Shown here: positions 1 through 8,483 of the stretch, one piece after another
Position numbering within the stretch: the first letter of the stretch is position 1
Layout: every line of letters starts with the position of its first letter
NCBI GenBank assembly: GCA_026646335.1
Contig: JAPKFY010000003.1
Span: forward strand, 1 to 57,828
DNA: 57,828 bases
Reading direction: 5' to 3'
Source: Aequorivita sp.
GTDB taxonomy: Bacteria > Bacteroidota > Bacteroidia > Flavobacteriales > Flavobacteriaceae
Program-made: the position numbers and the translations under genes
Notes under the pieces: model-generated
What the model was told of the DNA's origin: nothing
Database searches by the model: none
The model's input: the letters and a program-made list of their open reading frames with translations, nothing else

Positions 1-165
1 ACCGACCTCGGCGTGAAGCGGGCGTGGACGCTGGACGATCCTTTCTTGTACACGGCGACGGCGTCGCTGCTGGCGGAGGGTCGGACGGTGGACCGCGTCG
101 AAACCCTACCTGGCCATGGGTTTGCACTGCCAGGATTGCCACATGCCCGCCTACCTGAAGCACTT
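1..165. other. High-GC chimeric edge sequence (not native to this genome)
   Basis: Bases 1 to about 105 are strongly GC-rich while everything after about 170 is AT-rich. Plus-strand frame 1 reads like part of a glycoside hydrolase family 2 beta-sandwich (WTLDDPFLYTATASLL, then RTVDRVET). At 107-160 the frame shifts and reads GLHCQDCHMPAYLKHF, with a heme-type CxxCH motif at 128-142, typical of multiheme cytochromes. After that the minus strand is an ordinary ABC-F C-terminus. Two unrelated protein fragments within 160 bases, fused to a third, are best explained as an assembly or library chimera at a contig end. A real rearrangement is possible but less likely. Confidence 0.6.
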
Positions 166-2041
166 CCCACTCTTCCATCAGCTTTTTTAGCTTCTTTTTC
201 TTTTCTTGATACTTGTCAAAAAAGTGAGGTTTGGCAATGGTTTCTTCGTAATTGACAAGCAGTTCGGTGTCAATATTCGCAATTTCCTTTTCCAATTGTG
301 AAATGGAAGCTTCTACGTTGCTCAATTTATTTTTTGCGGATTTCAGTTTCTTCTGAATTTCATATTCCTCTCCAGCACTTCGCTTTTCTTTTACTTCTGA
401 AACAACGGTTCGCTTTTCAGCTTCGCGAAGGTTTTGAAGATTTCGCTGTTCCAGGAAATAATCAATATCGCCCAGATATTCCTTGATGTGATGGTCTTTG
501 AATTCGTACACTTTATTGGTCAACCCTTGCAGAAAATCACGGTCGTGGGAAACCAAGATCAAAGTTCCCTCGAAGCTTTTTAACGCATCTTTCAATACGT
601 TTTTAGATTTAATATCTAAGTGGTTTGTTGGCTCATCCATCACCAAAACGTTGAAGGGTTGCAACAGCAATTTTGCTAATGCCAAGCGGTTGCGTTCACC
701 ACCACTTAGTACGCGAACATACTTTTCAACTTCATCACCTCTAAAAAGGAAAGAGCCTAAAATATCGCGAACCTTGCTTCGGTTTTTTTCATTGGCCGCA
801 TCAATCATCGTGTCGAGAACGGTTTTGGTTCCGTCCAGATAATCGGCTTGGTTTTGGGCAAAATAGCCTATCTGCACATTGTGACCCAAAGTAAGTTTTC
901 CTTCGTATTCAATTTCCTTGACAATAATTTTTGCCAAAGTAGATTTTCCCTGACCGTTTTGGCCTACGAAAGCTATTTTGCTTTCGCGATCCACCAAAAG
1001 ATCTACGCCGTTCAAAACATTTTTCGCTCCGTAGTTTTTTGAAATATTTTCGGCTTCAATCACTACTTTTCCCGGAGTGATTGATACAGGAAAACGCAAA
1101 GTCATTACGCTGTTGTCGTCTTCATCTACTTCAATCCGATCTATTTTGTCCAACTTTTTGATGAGCGACTGCGCCATTGTTGCCTTACTGGCCTTTGCCC
1201 GGAATTTATCAATCAACTTTTCCGTTTGCTCAATCTGCTTTTGCTGGTTCTTTTGCGAAGCCAGTTGTTGCTCGCGCAATTCATTGCGAAGCACTAAATA
1301 CTGTGTATAGGGTTTGTTGAAGTCGTAAATCTTGCCGAGGGAAATTTCGATGGTTCGATTGGTTACGTTGTCCAAGAACATTTTATCGTGAGAAACTATT
1401 ACTACCGCGCCAGTGTAGCCCTTCAGGAATTCTTCCAGCCAAAGTATAGATTCAATATCCAAGTGGTTTGTAGGCTCATCCAGCAAGAGAATATCGTTGT
1501 TTTGAAGCAATAGTTTCGCCAATTCAATCCGCATACGCCACCCTCCAGAAAAAGTTTCAGTAAGTTTTGTGAAATCTTCCCGCTGAAAACCCAAACCCTG
1601 TAAAATCCGTTCGGTCTCGCCTTGATAATTGTAACCTCCGTGGATTTCGTATTGGTGCTGTACCTCATTCAAATCTACCATTAATTGATGATAGCCGTCA
1701 CTTTCATAATCGGTGCGCTCTGCAAGCTGGGTATTTATTTCGGCAAGCTGATTTTCAAGTTTTTTTATTTCGGTGAAGGCTTCATAGGATTCTTCCAAAA
1801 CGGTTCTTCCTTTCTCAAAATCGATATCCTGTTTTAGGAAACCGATTGAAATTTCCTTATCGGTCGCAATCTGGCCACTGTCATATTCCTGTTCGCCAGC
1901 AATGATTTTCAGCAGCGTTGATTTGCCCGCCCCATTTTTACCAACTAAACCAACCCGATCGCCAGGTTTTAGCTGAAATGTGATTTTCTCGAACAAATAG
2001 TCGCCTTGAAAGGAAACTGAAAGATTGTGGATATTGACCAT
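158..2041 (-). CDS. ABC-F family ATPase (ribosome-associated), 3' end replaced
   Basis: Soluble ABC-F protein with two ATPase domains and no membrane segments; family members (EttA, Uup, YdiF and resistance types) act on the ribosome. ATG at 2041 starts MVNIHNLSVSF. First domain: Walker A GLVGKNGAGKST, signature FSGGWRMR, Walker B DEPTNHLD, H-loop VSHD. Second domain: Walker A GQNGQGKST, signature LSGGERNRLALAKLLL, DEPTNHLD, VSHDRDFL. A lysine/glutamate-rich coiled coil follows and ends near KKLMEEWEVL. The frame remains open to base 1 but the translation after about 158 is not family-like, so the true last residues and stop are missing. Uup/YdiF-type because of the C-terminal coiled coil; the exact subfamily is not assignable by eye. 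Confidence 0.9.
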
Positions 2042-2144
2042 TGATTTTAATTATGAATTTTGGAAAATTGAAAGCTATTTAAAAGTGTAAAGTTTGAAAG
2101 TTCTTTTATCCAGTATATGGCCTCAAAATTTTTGCAAAGATGCT

Positions 2145-2152
2145 TATTTTTG
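2145..2152 (+). promoter_or_regulatory. -7 promoter box for the DUF983 gene
   Basis: TATTTTTG matches the Bacteroidetes -7 consensus TAnnTTTG. It lies 20 nt before the ATG at 2173, which supports that start over the upstream ATG at 2140 that would overlap the box. No convincing -33 TTG at the usual distance. Confidence 0.4.
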
Positions 2153-2172
2153 CGGTGCTAAAAAAACCGATA

Positions 2173-2559
2173 ATGCAATTACTTAAAGGCTCTAAACTCT
2201 ACAGTATTTTTACAGGAACTTGCCCCGTGTGCCAAAAAGGAAAAATGTATGTGGACCGAAATCCTTATAAATTTTCAAAAACCCTTAAAATGCACGACCG
2301 GTGTAGCCATTGTGACACAAAATTCAAAATGGAACCTTCCTTTTTTTACGGCGCTATGTATGTAAGTTATGCTGTGGGCGTGGCCATTTCAGTTGCAACT
2401 TTTATAATTGCATATTTCTTTATTGGACTGGATAGACATTATACTTTTTTTGCGATTACTGGTATTCTGGCTTTATTGCTTCCCATTATTGTGAGAATTT
2501 CTCGGAATATATGGATTAACTTTTTTATGAAGTACAATAAAGAGAAGGCAAAGGATTAA
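2173..2559 (+). CDS. DUF983 family membrane protein
   Basis: 128-residue protein of unknown function, DUF983 family. The N-terminal part has two CxxC pairs (C17/C20 and C44/C47) that could form a zinc ribbon, followed by the family block EPSFFYGAMYVSYA and two hydrophobic segments at about 58-80 and 88-108, so it is an inner-membrane protein with a cytoplasmic zinc-binding head. The ATG at 2173 is preferred to 2140 because homologues of this family begin close to the CPVC motif and the -7 box overlaps the longer start. It is a single-gene unit between the ABC-F gene (divergent) and the FAD oxidoreductase (convergent). Confidence 0.8.
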   Translation: MQLLKGSKLYSIFTGTCPVCQKGKMYVDRNPYKFSKTLKMHDRCSHCDTKFKMEPSFFYGAMYVSYAVGVAISVATFIIAYFFIGLDRHYTFFAITGILALLLPIIVRISRNIWINFFMKYNKEKAKD

Positions 2560-2570
2560 ACCGGCAGCTA

Positions 2571-3614
2571 CTACAACATTCTTTTAATGTCCATTTCAAA
2601 AGGAAGTGGCACATTATCTTCTAAATATTTCAAAAGAATTTCTGAAAGCAATGGCGCCATCAAAAACCCTCGCGAACCTAGACCATTGAAGAATACCAAG
2701 TTTGGATTTTCCGCCAAACTTCCCAGCAAGGGTCTGTGATCTTTGGTGGTTGGCCGCACACCTGCGGTTTGCCCGAGGACTTCAAAAGGGCAATTAATAA
2801 ATGTTTTTAACTTTGATAGAATTTCCTCTTTTGCAGCTTCCGTTGGGACTGTACCATAATCGTCGCGACTATAGGTTGCGCCCACTTTGTACTGATGATT
2901 TCCCATTGGGACAATATACACTGGGCCTTTTAAAAGCTCATCCACATTTAAATTAGGCGCTTTTATAACAACGTATTCTCCTTTATTTCCAATGATGGCA
3001 CTACTCGGGAAAAAGGGATTTTCAACCACTTTAGCGCCTTCAGCAAATATGATTTTTTTAGCTGAAATGTTTTTGTAAACTACACCGTTTTCTTTCTGTT
3101 GAATGGCTTCGTATTGAAAATCTTCTGACAGCAAAATGTCTTCGTCCTTTAAATAATTGCGATACCCTGAAAGTAAATTAGCCGTATGTATCTGAGCAGT
3201 TCCCAAAACCTTCCCGAAACCAAAGGGAGCATTGACTGAAGGGTGCGTGTTCTTTAAAAATTGGGAAGAAAGAAATTGTTGCAATTCCCTTTTATCGCTT
3301 GCAACGGACCAGTTGTTCTGTTCTTCCACACTTTTGAAAATTCTCAAGATTGGTGTTTCTGTATAAATCTCCTGCTGAAGTTTTTCGGAAAGTTCAGTAT
3401 AAAAATTTACCGCAACAGGAAAAAACGCTGAAGCATTCCAGGCTGCCGTAAAGCGTTTAAGAACGGTTGGATTAAAAACCCCTCCAGACTTTGCCGTTGA
3501 ACCTTCCGTGCCATTATCAATCACTACAAAGCTTTTTCCAAGCTTTTGAAGCTGCTCGCACAAACTGATCCCGGCTATGCCCAGGCCTACAACTATATAA
3601 TCTACTTTTTTCAT
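2571..3614 (-). CDS. FAD-dependent oxidoreductase, DAO family
   Basis: 347-residue flavoprotein of the D-amino-acid oxidase/glycine oxidase fold. The N-terminus VDYIVVGLGIAG carries the GxGxxG dinucleotide-binding loop at residues 10-15 with an acidic residue at 33 for the FAD ribose. The C-terminal block GVRPTTKDHRPLLG and GLGSRGFLMAPLLSE resembles the FAD domain of MnmC and glycine oxidases. The substrate cannot be told from sequence. The frame is open further upstream to 3704, but the ATG at 3614 begins exactly at the Rossmann strand, and the upstream part overlaps the terminator of the gld operon. Only 11 nt separate its stop from the convergent DUF983 stop. Confidence 0.8.
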   Translation of the reverse strand: MKKVDYIVVGLGIAGISLCEQLQKLGKSFVVIDNGTEGSTAKSGGVFNPTVLKRFTAAWNASAFFPVAVNFYTELSEKLQQEIYTETPILRIFKSVEEQNNWSVASDKRELQQFLSSQFLKNTHPSVNAPFGFGKVLGTAQIHTANLLSGYRNYLKDEDILLSEDFQYEAIQQKENGVVYKNISAKKIIFAEGAKVVENPFFPSSAIIGNKGEYVVIKAPNLNVDELLKGPVYIVPMGNHQYKVGATYSRDDYGTVPTEAAKEEILSKLKTFINCPFEVLGQTAGVRPTTKDHRPLLGSLAENPNLVFFNGLGSRGFLMAPLLSEILLKYLEDNVPLPFEMDIKRML

Positions 3615-3685
3615 TTTTAAACTTGAAATATAAAAAACGCTTTTATCTCTTTCAGCCATTAGATTCCAATGGAAGTGGAAATTAA

Positions 3686-3724
3686 AAAACCCTTCAGTTT
3701 CCAATGTGGAACGTGAAGGGTTTT
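3686..3724 (-). terminator. Rho-independent terminator after gldN
   Basis: Arms AAAACCCTTCA (3686-3696) and TGAAGGGTTTT (3714-3724) form an 11-bp perfect stem with A/T flanks on both sides. It lies 27 nt past the gldN stop on the minus strand and separates the gld operon from the FAD oxidoreductase gene. Confidence 0.8.
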
Positions 3725-3750
3725 CTTCAAATTATGGTTTCATTAACTGA

Positions 3751-4650
3751 TTAGTAATTCCACAAATCTATTTCAATATTACGTATCTGTTCTTTGATCC
3801 GCTCAGATTCCAACAGTTGCATAAGCGCATTGTCATTGATGTAATTCTTAACATCTCTATCGCCCTGAACGTTATCTTCTTTATAAATAACAGCGTTGAA
3901 TCGTCTTGAATTCAACAAGTGATCGTATGAAATTGGTTGCGAGGTATTTTTTCTGTTGAATGCCTTTGCTTCGTGCAAAACTTCACGTGCTCCTGGAAAC
4001 CAAACCCAAAAGAGTTCAACTTTGGATTCAAGTCCATCCTCAGGGAAGGCTTTGGAACGCGCTTCGTTTGCTACTGGGCAAATACCCAACATACGGTATT
4101 TAAGTTCGCCTTGGCGTTTGTCTAAATACCAATAGCCTCTAATATGCCACTCTTCAATATCACCTGCATCCAATGAAAAACTACGCACGTATTGCGGGTC
4201 TACTGTTCCTTCAGCGTTATATTGCTCAATACCTAAATCTGTAGTGTCGCTATAAACCAATGAGGCTTCGATATCCTTCAAAGTACGTTTTTCAGTAAAG
4301 TATGAATCTACGTAAACGCTTTCAATTTTTCCGTTTTTGATATTCTTTACCAAAACATCGTAAAGGGAACGTCTGTCTGCACCAATGTTATTAGTGTCTA
4401 TAGGGTAATACAAAGGAAAGTTGACTCTTTCATCAAGATCAATTATTTCCCAAGTGGTTTTGGACCACAACACATCGCGCTCGTCTGTATAGCCATAAGG
4501 TAACGGCGTATCATTGTCATAAGCAATCTGTGCTTCAGTCTTTTTGCCTATATCCTCTGGAGTTTTGGCATTAAGAATGTTTACCTGTGCAGTTGCACTG
4601 GCAGCCATTCCGAGGCCTAAAACACATAAAACAACATTTTTCAAATTCAT
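3751..4650 (-). CDS. gldN: Gliding motility / T9SS protein GldN
   Basis: 299-residue GldN (PorN) homologue, a periplasmic partner of the GldK ring in the type IX secretion system. A cleavable signal peptide (residues 1-22, ending ASATAQ) is followed by the family sequence TPLPYGYTDERDVLWSKTTWEIIDL and, further on, RMLGICPVANE and ELFWVWFPGAREVL, which are hallmark GldN blocks. Full length for the family. It is the last gene of gldK-gldL-gldM-gldN, 25 nt after gldM, and is followed by a strong terminator. Loss of this protein in relatives blocks T9SS secretion and gliding (family knowledge). Confidence 0.95.
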   Translation of the reverse strand: MNLKNVVLCVLGLGMAASATAQVNILNAKTPEDIGKKTEAQIAYDNDTPLPYGYTDERDVLWSKTTWEIIDLDERVNFPLYYPIDTNNIGADRRSLYDVLVKNIKNGKIESVYVDSYFTEKRTLKDIEASLVYSDTTDLGIEQYNAEGTVDPQYVRSFSLDAGDIEEWHIRGYWYLDKRQGELKYRMLGICPVANEARSKAFPEDGLESKVELFWVWFPGAREVLHEAKAFNRKNTSQPISYDHLLNSRRFNAVIYKEDNVQGDRDVKNYINDNALMQLLESERIKEQIRNIEIDLWNY

Positions 4651-4675
4651 ACCGATAAGGGTTTTATACTAAATA

Positions 4676-6229
4676 TTAGTTTGTCAATTCAATAATTACA
4701 GGAGAAATCTTTTTCAGCATATAACCTGAATTTCCTGCAAGGTTTGCACTTATGTCAAAAATTTGAACAGCATCACCTCGTTGTGCTCTTCTTAACGCAC
4801 CTTTAGCCGCTGCATCTAATCTTGTTCCGTTTACTTTAACCGTTGGCTGTCCAGAAACTTTAAAACTAAAGCCTGTTACGTTAATATTCAATTCAAAATC
4901 AAAATCTTGTAATACCGCAGAAACAGTTGATATTTCAAGACCTCCACGCTCCATACGAACAATTCCGGTTTCTCCGCGAATTGCCCCAACTGGTGGTGGA
5001 ATATCCTTGATACGGAATTCAGATTTTGAACCTACTGGTTTGCCATCAGGCAATGTTCCATTAGCCGAAATCAGAACTGTTCTTCCACTTCCTGGTCGCA
5101 TTATATATTTACTGCCTGACACTTTTGAAAGTCCAGGTGCAGAAGCGTTAACTTTATTGTCTGGGATACCGGGAATGGAAACTGTCATTGGGTTATCTAC
5201 TCCACGATATACTACATTCATTTTATCTGCAGCGATTACTGCTGAATTGGGCAGTGAAATAGTAGAGAACCCAACATTTACAGGAATTGGAGTATCCTTT
5301 CCATTTTCAGTAAAAATAAGATTTCCTTCAATTTTGTGATCCCCTGGCGCGCCAGCTGATATTTTCAACATTACTTTACCATTCTCAATAGCATATTGAT
5401 CTTCTGATAAAGGTCTTCCGTCTAAAGTAAGTTCTACTCGGTTAGGCTTAGTGTTTGGGTCTTTACGTCCTAAAACGATTCCTCCATCAAATTGTTCGCC
5501 TGAATAATATGCAGACTTAGAAGTTTCCAAAAGCGTGTTATACTGTGTAAATGATAAAGCCGCAGCTTGTTGTCCTGCAAGAAATTTTGAGAGCAATTCA
5601 CTATTTACAGTTTTAACATCGGCTTGCATTTGCGTTAGCTTTGTTAAAGAAGCAATCATCGGGAATCCTTCAAAATTATAGTTAAGCCATGCAACTTCAT
5701 TTTTGTCTCTGTTAAGGACTTTAGCCGTTGAAAAATTAGTTTCAACAAAAGACTTGATGTCTGGATAATCGTCACCCAAAACTCCTAACATTGAAGTTCT
5801 GTAGCCATCAACTTTATCAAGAAATTCTTGTCCTTCCGGTTTGTAGTTATCACCGCGGAAGAAAAGATTATTCAAATAATCTGGCTTATCCATTACCTCG
5901 TAATCTGTTGGGTCCTTTACGGTTCCCATCATATTCGTTTTTAATGTGGAAAGATAGCTGTCAAATTCTGTTGCAATTTCCTTTATCTGGTTTGCCTTAG
6001 TCAATACAGCGCCATACTGTTCAGGCTGTTCAACCGCTTTGGTTTCCAAACTTCCTAAGAAAGCCTCATTGCGCTGTTTGGTAGCATCATTAGCCACAGC
6101 TATTTTTTCATTCAATAATCCAAAAGCCGATAATACTTCTTTGGACATGTTTAATGCAAGCATCGCGATGAAAACCAGATACATCAGGTTAATCATCTTC
6201 TGCCTTGGGGATAGTTTTCCTCCTGCCAT
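4676..6229 (-). CDS. gldM: T9SS motor protein GldM
   Basis: 517-residue GldM (PorM). A short cytoplasmic N-terminus (GGKLSPRQKMINLMYLV) leads into one membrane helix at about 13-32, then a long periplasmic region of stacked domains ending VIIELTN. With GldL it forms the proton-driven inner-membrane motor, and its periplasmic end contacts the GldK/GldN ring (known for the family). Length and N-terminal motif match flavobacterial orthologues. The gene lies 44 nt downstream of gldL. Bases 6260-6274 carry a motif also found before gldK (see findings), which might be an internal promoter. Confidence 0.95.
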   Translation of the reverse strand: MAGGKLSPRQKMINLMYLVFIAMLALNMSKEVLSAFGLLNEKIAVANDATKQRNEAFLGSLETKAVEQPEQYGAVLTKANQIKEIATEFDSYLSTLKTNMMGTVKDPTDYEVMDKPDYLNNLFFRGDNYKPEGQEFLDKVDGYRTSMLGVLGDDYPDIKSFVETNFSTAKVLNRDKNEVAWLNYNFEGFPMIASLTKLTQMQADVKTVNSELLSKFLAGQQAAALSFTQYNTLLETSKSAYYSGEQFDGGIVLGRKDPNTKPNRVELTLDGRPLSEDQYAIENGKVMLKISAGAPGDHKIEGNLIFTENGKDTPIPVNVGFSTISLPNSAVIAADKMNVVYRGVDNPMTVSIPGIPDNKVNASAPGLSKVSGSKYIMRPGSGRTVLISANGTLPDGKPVGSKSEFRIKDIPPPVGAIRGETGIVRMERGGLEISTVSAVLQDFDFELNINVTGFSFKVSGQPTVKVNGTRLDAAAKGALRRAQRGDAVQIFDISANLAGNSGYMLKKISPVIIELTN

Positions 6230-6273
6230 TTTTATTCTTTTTTAAAGATTAATAATTAAGGTGAAAACCTATC

Positions 6274-6921
6274 TTAGTTTCTATTAGTCATTGCAGAAAG
6301 CATACCTCCGTAAACACCGTTCAATGAAGAAAGGTTGGTGGCCAAGTGCTGCATTTGCTGTTTAAGTTGTTCCGCGTTTTCAGCAACTCTTTCATTAGCT
6401 TCTGCCTGACGGCTTGTTGACTCGATCTGTACTTTGTACAAGCTGTTCAATGAATCCATTTGAGCTGCGGCAAGAGCCATTTCCTCACTATATTTTTTAG
6501 TAGAGCTCATAGCTTCTGCAGTAGGGGCCATACCTTTAGCGGCTCCTTCAAAAGAACGGATGCTTGTAGAAAGACTGTTCATCAATTCTGAATCGATACG
6601 TGCATCTTTAAGCATTTCATCTAATTTTTTAGATAAAAGTCCTTGTGCATCTTCTGGCTCTTTTTTCTTTCTGTCTTGCATTGCACCACCTGCCAATTCA
6701 GGGTAAACCAAAGACCAATCCAAATCGTCATCTACTGGCTCGAAAGCTGAGATTGCGAAAATAATTGCTTCAGTGATAAGTCCAACTGCCAAAAGAATAC
6801 CTCCATTTAAAGGGCCTATTTCCCAGTGAAGAATTTTGAAAAGTGCTCCTAAAATTACAATGGATGCCCCAAGGCCGTAGGCCATGTTAAATAGTTTTTT
6901 AGATGATCTTGATTGTGCCAT
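6274..6921 (-). CDS. gldL: T9SS motor protein GldL
   Basis: 215-residue GldL (PorL), inner-membrane stator-like partner of GldM. Two membrane helices at about 12-30 (AYGLGASIVILGALFKIL) and 37-57, the first containing the conserved LFKILHWE segment whose acidic residue is implicated in proton use in the family. The remaining cytoplasmic part is helical and charged, with predicted coiled coil from about 110. Sits 76 nt after gldK and 44 nt before gldM. Confidence 0.95.
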   Translation of the reverse strand: MAQSRSSKKLFNMAYGLGASIVILGALFKILHWEIGPLNGGILLAVGLITEAIIFAISAFEPVDDDLDWSLVYPELAGGAMQDRKKKEPEDAQGLLSKKLDEMLKDARIDSELMNSLSTSIRSFEGAAKGMAPTAEAMSSTKKYSEEMALAAAQMDSLNSLYKVQIESTSRQAEANERVAENAEQLKQQMQHLATNLSSLNGVYGGMLSAMTNRN

Positions 6922-6997
6922 AATTAATTAGTTTTTTAATTGAGGTGTTTTAGTTAAGGTTAAATATTTAAGGTTGATCTGGTTTATTCCTAGTTTT

Positions 6998-8371
6998 TTA
7001 GCGTGCGTCGCCAAAGTTTTGATTTAAAACAACATCGGTTCCCATGTAATCCTGAACAGTCCTAAAGCCAATATAGCTTCGTGCAGAGTCAGCATACTCA
7101 TAGTCACGCGTGCTTACTTGAAGAAAATAAGCTACATCTTTCCATGAACCACCGCGAACTACTTTTCGCATGTTATCCGGATCGTTCACATTTGGGTTCA
7201 TAGTAGAAGTGTAATCGTAAGAAGCGGGATCATAAGAAGAAGCCACCCATTCCGAAACATTTCCTGCCATATTATAAAGGTTGAAATCATTAGGCTCATA
7301 AGATTTAGCCTCAACAGTATATAACGCTTGGTCTGCCGCGTAATCACCACGTAATGGTTTAAAGTTTGCCATAAAGCATCCCCTATCGTTTTTAGCGTAA
7401 GGCCCTCCCCAAGGATAGGTTGCAGATTCTAGGCCACCGCGCGCCGCGTATTCCCATTCTGCTTCCCCAGGAAGACGGAAGGAGTTTACATGATTTTGCT
7501 TTTTGGATTTCTGGTAAGAGTTCTTATATAAAGTTCTCCATGCGCAGAATGCCTTTGCCTGTTTCCAGGTAACGCCCACAACAGGATAATCACCATAAGC
7601 CTCGTGCCAGAAGTAATCGTTGTGCATTGGCTCATTATAGGAATAATTGAAATCCTTGATCCAAACAGTAGTATCAGGATAAATGTTCAATTCTTCTTTT
7701 TTGATGAAATCTTTTCGTCTCTTGGTTTTGTCTCTCGCCGCAGATTCAATATCCATGTATGTATATTGAAAATTCAATTTACTTACATCAATAGTGCGTT
7801 GGCCGTTATAGGCTTCCTCTATTGGGATATACATTGTGTCCATGACTTCTGAATAGTACTCGTCTGGATATTCAGCAGTATCCCAAATCAAATCTACTTT
7901 GTCGTTCAATTTTCTTCCAGCATAGTAGTCCTCGCCCATCCCGAAGTAATTATCGTACATATACTGTTGGTAAGGGGTCATTTCTTCGTTTTCTTGGTCA
8001 ACGAAGGCAAATTCACCTATTCCAGCATCACCAGGGGTTGCTCCTACTTCATCGGCCATAATGGCTAAACGCAATCTTACAGTAGAATCTCGCACCCAAT
8101 TAACAAATTGGCGGTACTCTGAGTTGGTTATTTCGGTTTCGTCCATATAGAAAGAACGTACGGTAACGGTCTTTGTTGGCGCATCATTCACGGCAACAAA
8201 GTCATCATCACTTTTACCCATGATGAAGGATCCACCTGGGATAAGCGTCATTCCGTAAGGCTTTTGGGGATACCATTTTTTACCTTTTGCCCCAACCAGT
8301 TCTCCCCGGTCTCCGGAGTTACAACTGAACAAAAAGGCAACGATCGCAGTTAATGCAATAAACTTCTTCAT
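6998..8371 (-). CDS. gldK: T9SS ring lipoprotein GldK
   Basis: 457-residue outer-membrane lipoprotein of the GldK/PorK type. The signal peptide ends in a lipobox (FLFSC, Cys17). The body is a formylglycine-generating-enzyme-like (sulfatase-modifying factor) fold: GGSFIMG near residue 48, TEITNSEYRQFV, FRLPGEAEWEYAARGG, NVSEWVASSYD and VVRGGSWKD. In this family the fold is used structurally, forming the periplasmic ring with GldN. First gene of gldK-L-M-N; 112 nt separate it from the arginase-like gene, with a weak promoter candidate in between. Confidence 0.95.
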   Translation of the reverse strand: MKKFIALTAIVAFLFSCNSGDRGELVGAKGKKWYPQKPYGMTLIPGGSFIMGKSDDDFVAVNDAPTKTVTVRSFYMDETEITNSEYRQFVNWVRDSTVRLRLAIMADEVGATPGDAGIGEFAFVDQENEEMTPYQQYMYDNYFGMGEDYYAGRKLNDKVDLIWDTAEYPDEYYSEVMDTMYIPIEEAYNGQRTIDVSKLNFQYTYMDIESAARDKTKRRKDFIKKEELNIYPDTTVWIKDFNYSYNEPMHNDYFWHEAYGDYPVVGVTWKQAKAFCAWRTLYKNSYQKSKKQNHVNSFRLPGEAEWEYAARGGLESATYPWGGPYAKNDRGCFMANFKPLRGDYAADQALYTVEAKSYEPNDFNLYNMAGNVSEWVASSYDPASYDYTSTMNPNVNDPDNMRKVVRGGSWKDVAYFLQVSTRDYEYADSARSYIGFRTVQDYMGTDVVLNQNFGDAR

Positions 8372-8400
8372 AGGTATTTAGGTTAAATTTCGAGATTCAA

Positions 8401-8437
8401 GGGCGTAAACCTATCTATAAAATTTCAAAAAAACAAT
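8401..8437 (-). promoter_or_regulatory. Candidate gldK promoter
   Basis: On the minus strand TTG, then 20 nt, then TAGGTTTA, which differs from TAnnTTTG only in the last base. It lies about 30 nt before the gldK ATG. The A/T-only inverted repeat TTTCAAAAAAA ... TTTTTTTGAAA at 8423-8449 overlaps it and may be a weak terminator for the upstream gene instead. Confidence 0.35.
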
Positions 8438-8483
8438 TTTTTTTTGAAAAACCATTAATCCCGTTTTTACTTGTGTTGTTTGA

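Noticed and set aside
13-255. Plus-strand 80-residue ORF across the left edge
   Set aside because: It joins high-GC foreign sequence with the antisense of the ABC-F gene; not a credible gene.
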